The notes beneath the pieces were generated by a model that had not been told where the DNA came from, did not search any database, and was given only the letters and a program-made list of their open reading frames with translations. This document shows, piece by piece, positions 1-4,636 of a stretch of DNA of 8,492 nucleotides. This DNA comes from Tannerella sp. (GTDB lineage Bacteria; Bacteroidota; Bacteroidia; Bacteroidales; Tannerellaceae), in assembly GCA_031288935.1 (NCBI GenBank), contig JAITQL010000164.1:1-8492 (forward strand), given 5' to 3'. Both the position numbers and the translations under genes were made by a program. Each line of letters begins with the position of its first letter. Position 1 is the first letter of the stretch.

Positions 1-312
1 GATCAGGCAGGGCAAGTCCGCGCCCGCGATGTACGAAATGCCTTCCTGCTTGAGGCTGATACCGGGACTCGACGAGGAGGTCATCACCCGTTTGCCCGTT
101 GCCGCGCCGCCGTACACCATGTTGATGGCGGCCACTTCGCTTTCGGCCTGCACGACGACCATGCCGGTCGTTTCCCACGGCCGTTCGACCGTCAGCGTTT
201 CCAGTATTTCCGACTGGGGCGTGATGGGGTATCCGAAATACCCGTCCGTTCCGTAACGAATCGCTGCATGGGCAATCGCTTCGTTTCCTTTCATCAGTTT
301 TATATCTTCCAT
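1..312 (-). CDS. vorB: 3-methyl-2-oxobutanoate/2-oxoacid:ferredoxin oxidoreductase subunit VorB (N-terminal part)
   Basis: This is the first 104 codons of the alpha-type subunit of a 2-oxoacid:ferredoxin oxidoreductase; the rest lies beyond the window's left edge. The family oxidatively decarboxylates 2-oxoacids (for VorB, branched-chain ones such as 2-oxoisovalerate) to acyl-CoA, reducing ferredoxin in the cytoplasm. Seen directly: the N-terminus [21 protein letters not shown], the segment [13 protein letters not shown] (about residues 24-36), the segment [20 protein letters not shown] with its conserved glutamate, and [21 protein letters not shown], all typical of the pyrimidine-binding domain of this superfamily. 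The ATG at 312 is the first in frame after the ferredoxin gene, which ends 25 bases upstream, so the two are probably cotranscribed. The branched-chain assignment rather than 2-oxoglutarate (KorA) rests on overall resemblance to Bacteroidales VorB and is less sure than the family. Confidence 0.9.
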   Translation of the reverse strand, partial: MEDIKLMKGNEAIAHAAIRYGTDGYFGYPITPQSEILETLTVERPWETTGMVVVQAESEVAAINMVYGGAATGKRVMTSSSSPGISLKQEGISYIAGADLPCLI

Positions 313-337
313 ATCCGATAGTCCGTTTGATCCGGTT

Positions 338-568
338 TTACCCGGCTTTTACTTTATAAATCGTCAGGCAGCCGTCGGGACAGACGATGCCGCAACCGGC
401 ACAGCCGATACATGCTTCGGGCTGCTTCATGTATACGTAGTGATAGCCTTTGTCGTTCACTTCGCGCGGATGAAGTTCCAATACGTCCAACGGGCACGCC
501 ACGACGCACAGGTCGCAACCTTTGCACCGCTCCCTGTTCACGACCACGCTTCCTTTTACTTTTGCCAT
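338..568 (-). CDS. 2x[4Fe-4S] ferredoxin, delta-type subunit of the VOR/KOR complex
   Basis: A 76-residue bacterial-type ferredoxin. It has two classical cluster motifs: C15-x2-C18-x2-C21-x3-C25-P and C53-x2-C56-x2-C59-x3-C63-P, which would bind two [4Fe-4S] clusters. The length and the position directly before vorB match the small ferredoxin-like subunit (delta subunit, PorD/KorD type) that shuttles electrons from the thiamine-diphosphate catalytic core to free ferredoxin. The about 27 residues between the two motifs are longer than in minimal clostridial ferredoxins and match the subunit type. The ATG at 568 follows an A/T-rich leader without an obvious Shine-Dalgarno, as usual in Bacteroidetes. 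A TATCTTTG -7 box lies about 30 bases upstream, so this is probably the first gene of the operon. A stand-alone ferredoxin is possible but the context argues against it. Confidence 0.9.
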   Translation of the reverse strand: MAKVKGSVVVNRERCKGCDLCVVACPLDVLELHPREVNDKGYHYVYMKQPEACIGCAGCGIVCPDGCLTIYKVKAG

Positions 569-598
569 AGTTGAAATAAATTTTCATTTACGAGGGGG

Positions 599-606
599 CA
601 AAGATA
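599..606 (-). promoter_or_regulatory. Bacteroidetes -7 box of the ferredoxin-vorB operon
   Basis: The plus strand reads CAAAGATA, i.e. TATCTTTG on the coding strand, an exact match to the Bacteroidetes sigma factor -7 consensus TAnnTTTG. It sits 30 bases upstream of the ferredoxin ATG. No clear TTTG -33 box is present at the usual 19-21 base distance; that place is occupied by the AATTAAG heptamer repeat (618-645). Confidence 0.6.
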
Positions 607-617
607 CAAAAAAGGGG

Positions 618-652
618 AATTAAGAAGTAAGAATTAAGAATTAAGAATGATG
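618..652. repeat. Heptamer tandem repeat (AATTAAG)n beside the vor promoter
   Basis: Units read on the plus strand: AATTAAG (618-624), AAGTAAG (625-631), AATTAAG (632-638), AATTAAG (639-645), then a degenerate AATGATG (646-652). The repeat begins 12 bases behind the -7 box and covers the place where the -33 contact would fall. It encodes nothing. A second heptamer repeat of related flavour (ATGCAAG/ATTCAAG) is at the 3' end of anmK. Confidence 0.75.
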
Positions 653-696
653 ATTACCCGTGAACCGGGGATTTTTTCGACCGGAAAACTGCTTCC

Positions 697-1040
697 TGCA
701 ATGGCGTGAAACCTGTTTGATCTCGAAAAAGCGCGTTTAGCAATTGCTGAAAGCGGTTTTTGCATCGAAAATATACTTTTAGCAATTGCTAAAAGCGTTT
801 TTGTGTCGAAAATATACCTTTAGCAATTGCTAAAAGCGCTTTTGTGTCGAAAATATACTTTTAGCAGTTGCTAAAAGCGTTTTTTGTATCGAAAATATGG
901 TTTTAGCAATTGCTAAAGGCACTTTTTGCATCGGAAATATGGTTTCAGCAATTGCTGAAAGCGTTTTTTGCATCGGAAATATGGTTTCAGCAATTGCTGA
1001 AAGCGGTTTTTGTATCGGAAAACTGCTTTTAGCAATGGCA
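697..1040. repeat. Tandem array of nine 41-42 bp units, each with a central palindrome
   Basis: Palindromic cores (AGCAATTGCT or near) begin at 697 (degenerate, TGCAATGGCG), 739, 781, 822, 863, 905, 947, 989 and 1031 (degenerate, AGCAATGGCA). Spacings are therefore 42, 42, 41, 41, 42, 42, 42, 42. With the flanks the palindrome is up to 18 bp, TTTTAGCAATTGCTAAAA or TTTCAGCAATTGCTGAAA. Between cores lies a conserved linker: GCG, a run of 4-6 T, G(C/T)(A/G)TCG(A/G)AAATAT(A/G)(C/G). Units with T...A in the fourth arm position and units with C...G there both keep pairing. The two outermost units are degenerate in the same way (CAATGG), as expected for eroded array ends. The array fills the gap between the end of the DUF2752 gene and the vor promoter. 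Reading frames across it give 14-residue repeats in several frames and both strands, a by-product of the 42 bp period, so I treat it as non-coding. It is not a CRISPR: there are no unique spacers. Confidence 0.9.
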
Positions 1041-1053
1041 AGAGGCTGTTTTT

Positions 1054-1428
1054 TTAAAAGCCGAAGACGTTTCGCGTGATCCAAAACAGCATGACGAGCA
1101 CAAAATACGTCCATATGATGGCCGGCCGCTGTATGCGAACGGGAAAGGAGGCATAGGGAGAACGGCGCCGGATCGCCTTCGCCAGCAGCAGCAGGAAAAG
1201 GTACGGAAGGGTGCATACGAGCAGCGCGTTTTGCAGAAAGGCCGTGCAGAGGTCGCCGTGCAGCAGGGCATGGATCGTGCGCTGCGAACCGCATCCGGGA
1301 CATTTCAATCCCGTCAGCAGCAGGAACGGACACTTGGGAAACAGGGGCGATTCGGCCGGATTGAAACGGTAATAGAGGATGCCGCCCGTCAGGATCGCGG
1401 CCGCAAGGAGGATGATTTTGAAGGACAT
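1054..1428 (-). CDS. DUF2752 family membrane protein
   Basis: A 124-residue integral membrane protein. Seen directly: an N-terminal hydrophobic segment (about 4-20), the family signature KCPFLLLTGLKCPGCGSQR (32-50; C33, C43, C46) followed by HALLHGD (53-59), a second hydrophobic segment (about 63-83), a basic loop (84-102 with KAIRRR) and a third hydrophobic segment (103-117). The CPGCG plus R/H/GD pattern defines DUF2752, whose biochemical role is unknown; the cysteines could bind a metal or form a disulfide. The ATG at 1428 lies four bases after the stop of the preceding CD225 gene, so translational coupling is likely. A GTG at 1440 would add four residues and overlap that gene; I prefer the ATG. 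It is the last gene of the four-gene operon. DUF2752 proteins often sit next to CD225 or TM2 proteins in Bacteroidetes, as recalled from general knowledge. Confidence 0.85.
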   Translation of the reverse strand: MSFKIILLAAAILTGGILYYRFNPAESPLFPKCPFLLLTGLKCPGCGSQRTIHALLHGDLCTAFLQNALLVCTLPYLFLLLLAKAIRRRSPYASFPVRIQRPAIIWTYFVLVMLFWITRNVFGF

Positions 1429-1432
1429 CCTG

Positions 1433-1984
1433 TTACGCACCGGCCAGCGCTATGATGAACACGATAAACACGTACCCGCCGACCAGGATCAGCAGCGACA
1501 GCGCCGACCAGGTGGCATACTTCCTTGCGCTTGCCGACGCCGCTTGCGCGCCTGCGTAATCGCCGGAAAGGTAGAGGGAATTTACTTTCGCCGACTCGAT
1601 GATGGCAAAGATACTGATCACCCAGCAGCAAAAGAGCAGCGACAGGATAGACCATTCCATATAATTATCCGGCATCGGGGGACGGACGGGCGGGTTGGAA
1701 TAAGCGCCTCCCGGAGGCGGATACCCGGCATACGGAGGCGGACAGGGCGGATACGCTGCCTGCGTTGCGGGAGGAGCGGGCGGGGGAGGCATCGCCGGCG
1801 CACCGGCATGCGGCCGGACAAAAAAGGCCTGCAATTCAGGCAGCGCGCGCGCTTCCGTCCAGTCGGGCAGCGTGGCGTTCCAGACCGGCGTGTCGGGTTT
1901 GACGGGCGCATGACGCAGCGTCTCCAGTGAAAACGGCCCCATTTTCACGTCCCCGTTCAGATAGTAATATTGCTTTTCGTTCAT
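1433..1984 (-). CDS. GYF_2 (DUF4339) domain - CD225/dispanin membrane protein
   Basis: A 183-residue protein in three parts. Residues 5-51 form a GYF_2/DUF4339 domain (QYYYLNGDVKMGPFSLETL ... PVWNATLPDWTEARALPEL), with the typical GP, VW and second W positions; such domains are thought to bind proline-rich peptides. Residues 57-105 are a proline-rich linker. Residues 106-182 are a CD225/dispanin domain: DNYMEWSILSLLFCC, a membrane segment, SAKVNSLYLSGDYAGAQ and AARKY-like region, then a second membrane segment. Oddity: the stretch after CC is WVISIF instead of the usual LPLGIV seen in the upstream paralog, losing the Pro and Gly. The ATG at 1984 fits the paralogs' N-termini (MNEKQYYYL vs MEKEYFYL); longer in-frame starts upstream run through the intergenic hairpin and have no homology. 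Third gene of the operon; function unknown. Confidence 0.85.
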   Translation of the reverse strand: MNEKQYYYLNGDVKMGPFSLETLRHAPVKPDTPVWNATLPDWTEARALPELQAFFVRPHAGAPAMPPPPAPPATQAAYPPCPPPYAGYPPPGGAYSNPPVRPPMPDNYMEWSILSLLFCCWVISIFAIIESAKVNSLYLSGDYAGAQAASASARKYATWSALSLLILVGGYVFIVFIIALAGA

Positions 1985-1993
1985 GATTCGGAA

Positions 1994-2043
1994 AAGAGTG
2001 GAGGCCTTTGAACCGGACGTATCCGGCCAAATCCTCCACTCTT
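1994..2043 (-). promoter_or_regulatory. Long intergenic hairpin just before the third operon gene
   Basis: A perfect 11 bp inverted repeat, AAGAGTGGAGG (1994-2004) and CCTCCACTCTT (2033-2043), encloses a second stem: TTTG/CAAA (2007-2010 with 2028-2031) and CCGGA/TCCGG (2013-2017 with 2022-2026) around the four-base loop 2018-2021, UACG on the minus-strand transcript. Read in the direction of transcription, the hairpin ends in CUCUUUUCC, and the start codon of the next gene (1984) is ten bases further. It could be an attenuating terminator, an mRNA-processing or stability element, or a structure that limits access to the start codon. The sequence alone does not decide between these. Confidence 0.7.
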
Positions 2044-2067
2044 CAAGTTTAAAACGTACAGACCGGC

Positions 2068-2547
2068 TTACATGCCGGACAGTCCTGCCGCCAGGATGAT
2101 CACCATGATCACCGCATAAATCGCCAGGACAATACCGGCAGAGATGGCAGACCACATCGCCCATTTCTTTGCATCGGCCGCCGCCTTCTGCGCCCCGGCA
2201 TAGTCGCCGGCTGCGTACAGGCTGCTTACCTTCGTCGAATTGATGATGGAAACAATCCCCAGCGGCAGACAGCAAAGCACGGTCGCCAGGACTGCCCAGA
2301 CAAGGTAATTGTCCGGCATCGGCGGCGCGCCTGCCGAAGAATAGCCGGGCGTTCGCGGCGGCGTTTGCGACGGAGCGGCCGGCGAAAGACAGCCTTCCAG
2401 CTCCGGCAACGTACGCGCTTCCGCCCACTCCGGGAGCGTATTGTTCCATACATAGGTGGTATACGTAATGGATGCACGTCTCAGTTCATCCAGCGACAGC
2501 GGCCCCACCCTGGTCTCGCCAATCAAGTAAAAGTATTCTTTTTCCAT
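2068..2547 (-). CDS. GYF_2 (DUF4339) domain - CD225/dispanin membrane protein
   Basis: A 159-residue protein built like the other two in this operon. Residues 3-50 are a GYF_2/DUF4339 domain (EKEYFYLIGETRVGPLSLDEL ... YVWNNTLPEWAEARTLPEL). Residues 53-78 are a short Pro/Ser/Ala linker. Residues 79-152 form a canonical CD225/dispanin domain: DNYLVWAVLATVLCCLPLGIVSII as the first, membrane-inserted hairpin-like segment, then STKVSSLYAAGDYAGAQKAAADAKKW and a second membrane segment (about 133-153). In eukaryotes the CD225 family includes IFITM proteins; the bacterial members have no settled function. ATG 2547 is chosen because it matches the first gene exactly at MEKEYFYL; an upstream TTG at 2553 is less likely. 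Spacing is 75 bases to the gene before and 83 to the gene after, the latter occupied by the long hairpin. Confidence 0.87.
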   Translation of the reverse strand: MEKEYFYLIGETRVGPLSLDELRRASITYTTYVWNNTLPEWAEARTLPELEGCLSPAAPSQTPPRTPGYSSAGAPPMPDNYLVWAVLATVLCCLPLGIVSIINSTKVSSLYAAGDYAGAQKAAADAKKWAMWSAISAGIVLAIYAVIMVIILAAGLSGM

Positions 2548-2622
2548 AATCAAGTTATTTATATATTAAAACATCGTCTGTCATTCAAAAAACGCTTCTT
2601 CCTCAAACCGTCTTCGATAGGC

Positions 2623-3156
2623 TCATAAAAAGGCTCCCGCCATTCCCGGAACGGCAGCTATCAAGGCCGTTATTAAAGCAGCTATGCCCGCCATGACGCA
2701 TATCAGTACAACAAGGTCAATGAGTGAAATCACAAAACCTGCTATTGCCAGCCCTTTCGGGTTTTTAAGGAGGCCGGCGCAGGAGAGAATCAGACCGAGC
2801 AGCCATAAAATCCAGCCAAGTACCGGAATCCAGCTGAGGAATACGGCCACCAGAGCGATTACGAAACCGGCAATTCCAATGCCGTTGGATTGAGCCTCGT
2901 AATACCCTCCGGCGCTGTATGCCCGGCCTCCCCCCGTACTGTAACCGGGCGCCGGCGGAAAGGCAGAAGCCGGAGGAGGCGGAGGCGGCGCGGCAAACAT
3001 GCCGGCCAGCTCCGGCAACATGCGCGCCGCCGTCCATTCCGGAAGGGTATGGTTCCACACGTAGGTGGCGGACGTAATGGATGCACGTTTCAGTTCATCC
3101 AGCGACAGCGGCCCTACTCTGGTTGTACCCGTCAGATAAAAGTATTCTTTCTCCAT
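2623..3156 (-). CDS. GYF_2 (DUF4339) domain - DUF4190-like membrane protein
   Basis: A 177-residue protein, first gene of the operon. Residues 3-50 are a GYF_2/DUF4339 domain nearly identical in its first 28 residues to that of the next gene (MEKEYFYLTGTTRVGPLSLD). Residues 54-90 are a linker with a run of six prolines followed by a Gly/Ser/Tyr-rich part. Residues 92-175 are hydrophobic: IGIAGFVIALVAVFLSW (93-109), a second segment (111-129), the short loop KNPKGLAIAGFVI that repeats the pattern of the first segment, and a long C-terminal hydrophobic stretch. The duplicated GIGIAGFVI / GLAIAGFVI motif is what I would expect of a DUF4190-type domain; this is weaker than the CD225 call of its neighbours. 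So an almost constant N-terminal reader domain is joined to different membrane anchors in one operon. The ATG at 3156 has an A/T-rich leader; a good promoter lies about 90 bases upstream. Confidence 0.82.
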   Translation of the reverse strand: MEKEYFYLTGTTRVGPLSLDELKRASITSATYVWNHTLPEWTAARMLPELAGMFAAPPPPPPASAFPPAPGYSTGGGRAYSAGGYYEAQSNGIGIAGFVIALVAVFLSWIPVLGWILWLLGLILSCAGLLKNPKGLAIAGFVISLIDLVVLICVMAGIAALITALIAAVPGMAGAFL

Positions 3157-3245
3157 AAATCAATTTGTTATCGCTACCCTGTTCATCACTTGCCGTTACT
3201 TTTGTATCCCCCTCCCCTGCCTTGGCAGTAAAAGACATACGCTCG

Positions 3246-3277
3246 CAAAAGTAGGCTATTCATGCAAACAAAACAAA
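3246..3277 (-). promoter_or_regulatory. Bacteroidetes promoter of the GYF_2/CD225/DUF2752 operon
   Basis: On the minus strand TTTG (3274-3277) is followed after 20 bases by TACTTTTG (3246-3253), matching both the -33 TTTG and the -7 TAnnTTTG consensus at the preferred 19-21 base spacing. Transcription would start around 3240, giving a leader of about 80 bases before the first ATG at 3156. The leader contains a small stem CTGCC/GGCAG (3219-3230) and a G-rich run. The promoter lies just downstream of anmK, so the operon is probably expressed on its own. Confidence 0.65.
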
Positions 3278-3311
3278 TATTCTTTAAGCTATTTGCGCAT
3301 CGCATCGCAAT

Positions 3312-4457
3312 TTAATACAATCTCATTGCATCTTGAATCCTTGCATCCTTGCATCTTGCATTTTGCATGTTGCATCTTGAATTTCCCCCTGTCTTTCCGG
3401 GATAGACTGCGCCGGCGCAGTGATCCGCACTCGCCCCCGTCGCCGAACTCAGGCAGTTTACCCCGTTCCGCATACGCAAAAAGCCCAGAAGGGCAAAGAT
3501 AATCGCCTCCTTGCCGTTGACGGTCGGCGCGTCGGGAACTGCCAGTTTCCGCCTGACATGCGACTGCATGCGCTCGACCAGGAACCCGTTCCACGCCCCT
3601 CCGCCGGTAACCAGCACGCGCTCCTCCTCCCGGCCGTCTGCCGCCGCTGCCACTTGCAGGGCAACGTGTTCGACGACGGTACGCAACTTGTCCTCCACGG
3701 ACGAGGCAGAGGCCTCCAGACAGGGACGGAATACGGCCTCGAACCACTCCTTTCCCAACGACTTCGGGCCGCGCAGGCGATAGTATGCAAGACCGTTGAG
3801 CCTGTCCAGCAGCTTCGAGTCTACCTTGCCGCCGCGCGCCGTTTCACCGTTCCGGTCGAAGTCCATGCCCAGTTGACCGGCCAGGCCATTCAGCGCCATG
3901 TTGCACGGCGACACGTCGAACGCGCGCCGCAGCCCCTTTTCACGAAACGAGATATTGGCAATGCCGCCCAGATTCAGGCAGGCTTCGTAGCTTCCGAACA
4001 GCAGTTCGTCGCCCAGCGGCGCCAGCGGTGCACCCTGGCCGCCCAGCGCCACGTCCGCCGTACGGAAATCGCACACCGTCGTGATCCCCGTCAGGGCTGC
4101 CAGGATGGCGCCGCTGCCGATCTGCAACGTCACGCCGGCGGACGGTTGGTGAAACACGGTATGCCCGTGCGACGCGATCAGCTGCGGACGGACGGGGCAG
4201 CTCTTCCGGAACCGGTTCACCATGCCCGCCATCTCCGTAGCCAGCGCCGCATCCAGCCGCACCAGTTCGCAGGCCGGCAGCTCCGTAGCCGTCGCCAGAC
4301 GCTTCCGCAAGGCCGCGTCGTAGGGGCAGGTCTGAACGGCCTCCACTTCATAAGTCCAGCGTTCCTGCGGCGCTTTGGCAAAACGGCACAGCGCCATGTC
4401 CAGACCGTCGAGCGACGTGCCCGACATCAATCCCAGTACAAATTCATTTTCCTTCAT
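3312..4457 (-). CDS. anmK: Anhydro-N-acetylmuramic acid kinase AnmK
   Basis: AnmK uses ATP and water to open the 1,6-anhydro ring of anhydro-N-acetylmuramic acid and phosphorylate it to MurNAc-6-phosphate, a cytoplasmic step of peptidoglycan recycling. The 381-residue product shows the ASKHA-type phosphate-binding start LGLMSGTSLDGLD (8-20), IASHGHTVFHQP (94-105), LQIGSG (111-116), DFR...GGQGAPLAPLGD (130-150), LNLGGIANIS (161-170), the catalytic segment FDVSPCN with Asp181 as the presumed base, and VTGGGAWNGFL (283-293). The body ends at about residue 354 (ATGASADHCAGAVYPG), and usual members run to about 350-370. The remaining 27 residues are encoded mostly by the heptamer repeat at 3325-3383, an odd tail of low-complexity Asn/Arg/Cys/Gln/Lys. 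I chose ATG 4457 (MKENEFVLGLMSGTS); an in-frame upstream start at 4487 adds ten residues without homology. It is divergent from the VIT gene. Confidence 0.94.
   Translation of the reverse strand: MKENEFVLGLMSGTSLDGLDMALCRFAKAPQERWTYEVEAVQTCPYDAALRKRLATATELPACELVRLDAALATEMAGMVNRFRKSCPVRPQLIASHGHTVFHQPSAGVTLQIGSGAILAALTGITTVCDFRTADVALGGQGAPLAPLGDELLFGSYEACLNLGGIANISFREKGLRRAFDVSPCNMALNGLAGQLGMDFDRNGETARGGKVDSKLLDRLNGLAYYRLRGPKSLGKEWFEAVFRPCLEASASSVEDKLRTVVEHVALQVAAAADGREEERVLVTGGGAWNGFLVERMQSHVRRKLAVPDAPTVNGKEAIIFALLGFLRMRNGVNCLSSATGASADHCAGAVYPGKTGGNSRCNMQNARCKDARIQDAMRLY
3325..3383. repeat. Heptamer tandem repeat (ATGCAAG/ATTCAAG)n at the 3' end of anmK
   Basis: Read on the minus strand the region is made of 7-8 base units: ATTCAAG, ATGCAAC, ATGCAAA, ATGCAAG, ATGCAAGG, ATGCAAGG, ATTCAAG, ATGCAAT. 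It lies inside the anmK reading frame and supplies its last codons and the way to its stop codon. Unit length changes (7 vs 8) show slippage. The same heptamer style is seen at 618-652. Confidence 0.85.
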
Positions 4458-4636
4458 TATATATAATATGACTGATATGCACTGCAAGGTTAGTGAAACG
4501 CGCCGGAATATCCATGCAACCGTCCTTCTTTTTTTCGATATTTAACCGGTTTGGCGCTTTCCGGTTATGGAATTGTCCGTTTCAGGGCATCTATCAAGTA
4601 AAAAAAGAATCAGTCACCTATTAAAAAAACAGTCTT
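4458..4636. promoter_or_regulatory. Divergent intergenic region between anmK and the VIT protein gene
   Basis: These 179 bases must carry the start signals of both genes. For anmK a near-match -7 box, TAACCTTG, lies on the minus strand (4485-4492), one base off TAnnTTTG, with no well-spaced -33 box. For the plus-strand gene I see no convincing TAnnTTTG. The motif CCGGTT occurs at 4546-4551, inside the 8 bp palindrome AACCGGTT (4544-4551), and again at 4561-4566, which might be an operator. The ATG at 4637 is preceded by an A-rich tract, as is usual in Bacteroidetes. Confidence 0.35.

Noticed and set aside
656..678. Small stem CCCG/CGGG followed by TTTTTT on the plus strand
   Set aside because: The stem is only four pairs and no plus-strand gene lies upstream, so I do not call a terminator.
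697..1040. CRISPR array
   Set aside because: No unique spacers: linkers between palindromes are as conserved as the palindromes, and there are no cas genes nearby. The same holds for 8061-8410.
830..1333. Open frame on the minus strand with 14-residue repeats (SAIAETIFPMQK type)
   Set aside because: It overlaps the DUF2752 gene in another frame, and its repetitive part is just the 42 bp array read in phase; the plus strand and other frames give equally regular peptides, and the 41 bp spacings break the frame.
1433..2449. A 338-codon version of the third GYF_2 gene starting at 2449
   Set aside because: The extra N-terminal part is the second gene read out of frame plus the hairpin region; the paralogs place the start at 1984.
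3196..3204. TACTTTTG on the plus strand, a possible -7 box
   Set aside because: No -33 box at suitable distance and no plus-strand gene downstream; the convincing promoter in this gap is on the minus strand at 3246-3277.
3420..4466. Long plus-strand open frame opposite anmK
   Set aside because: It is the antisense shadow of anmK in GC-rich DNA; the minus-strand product matches AnmK along its length.
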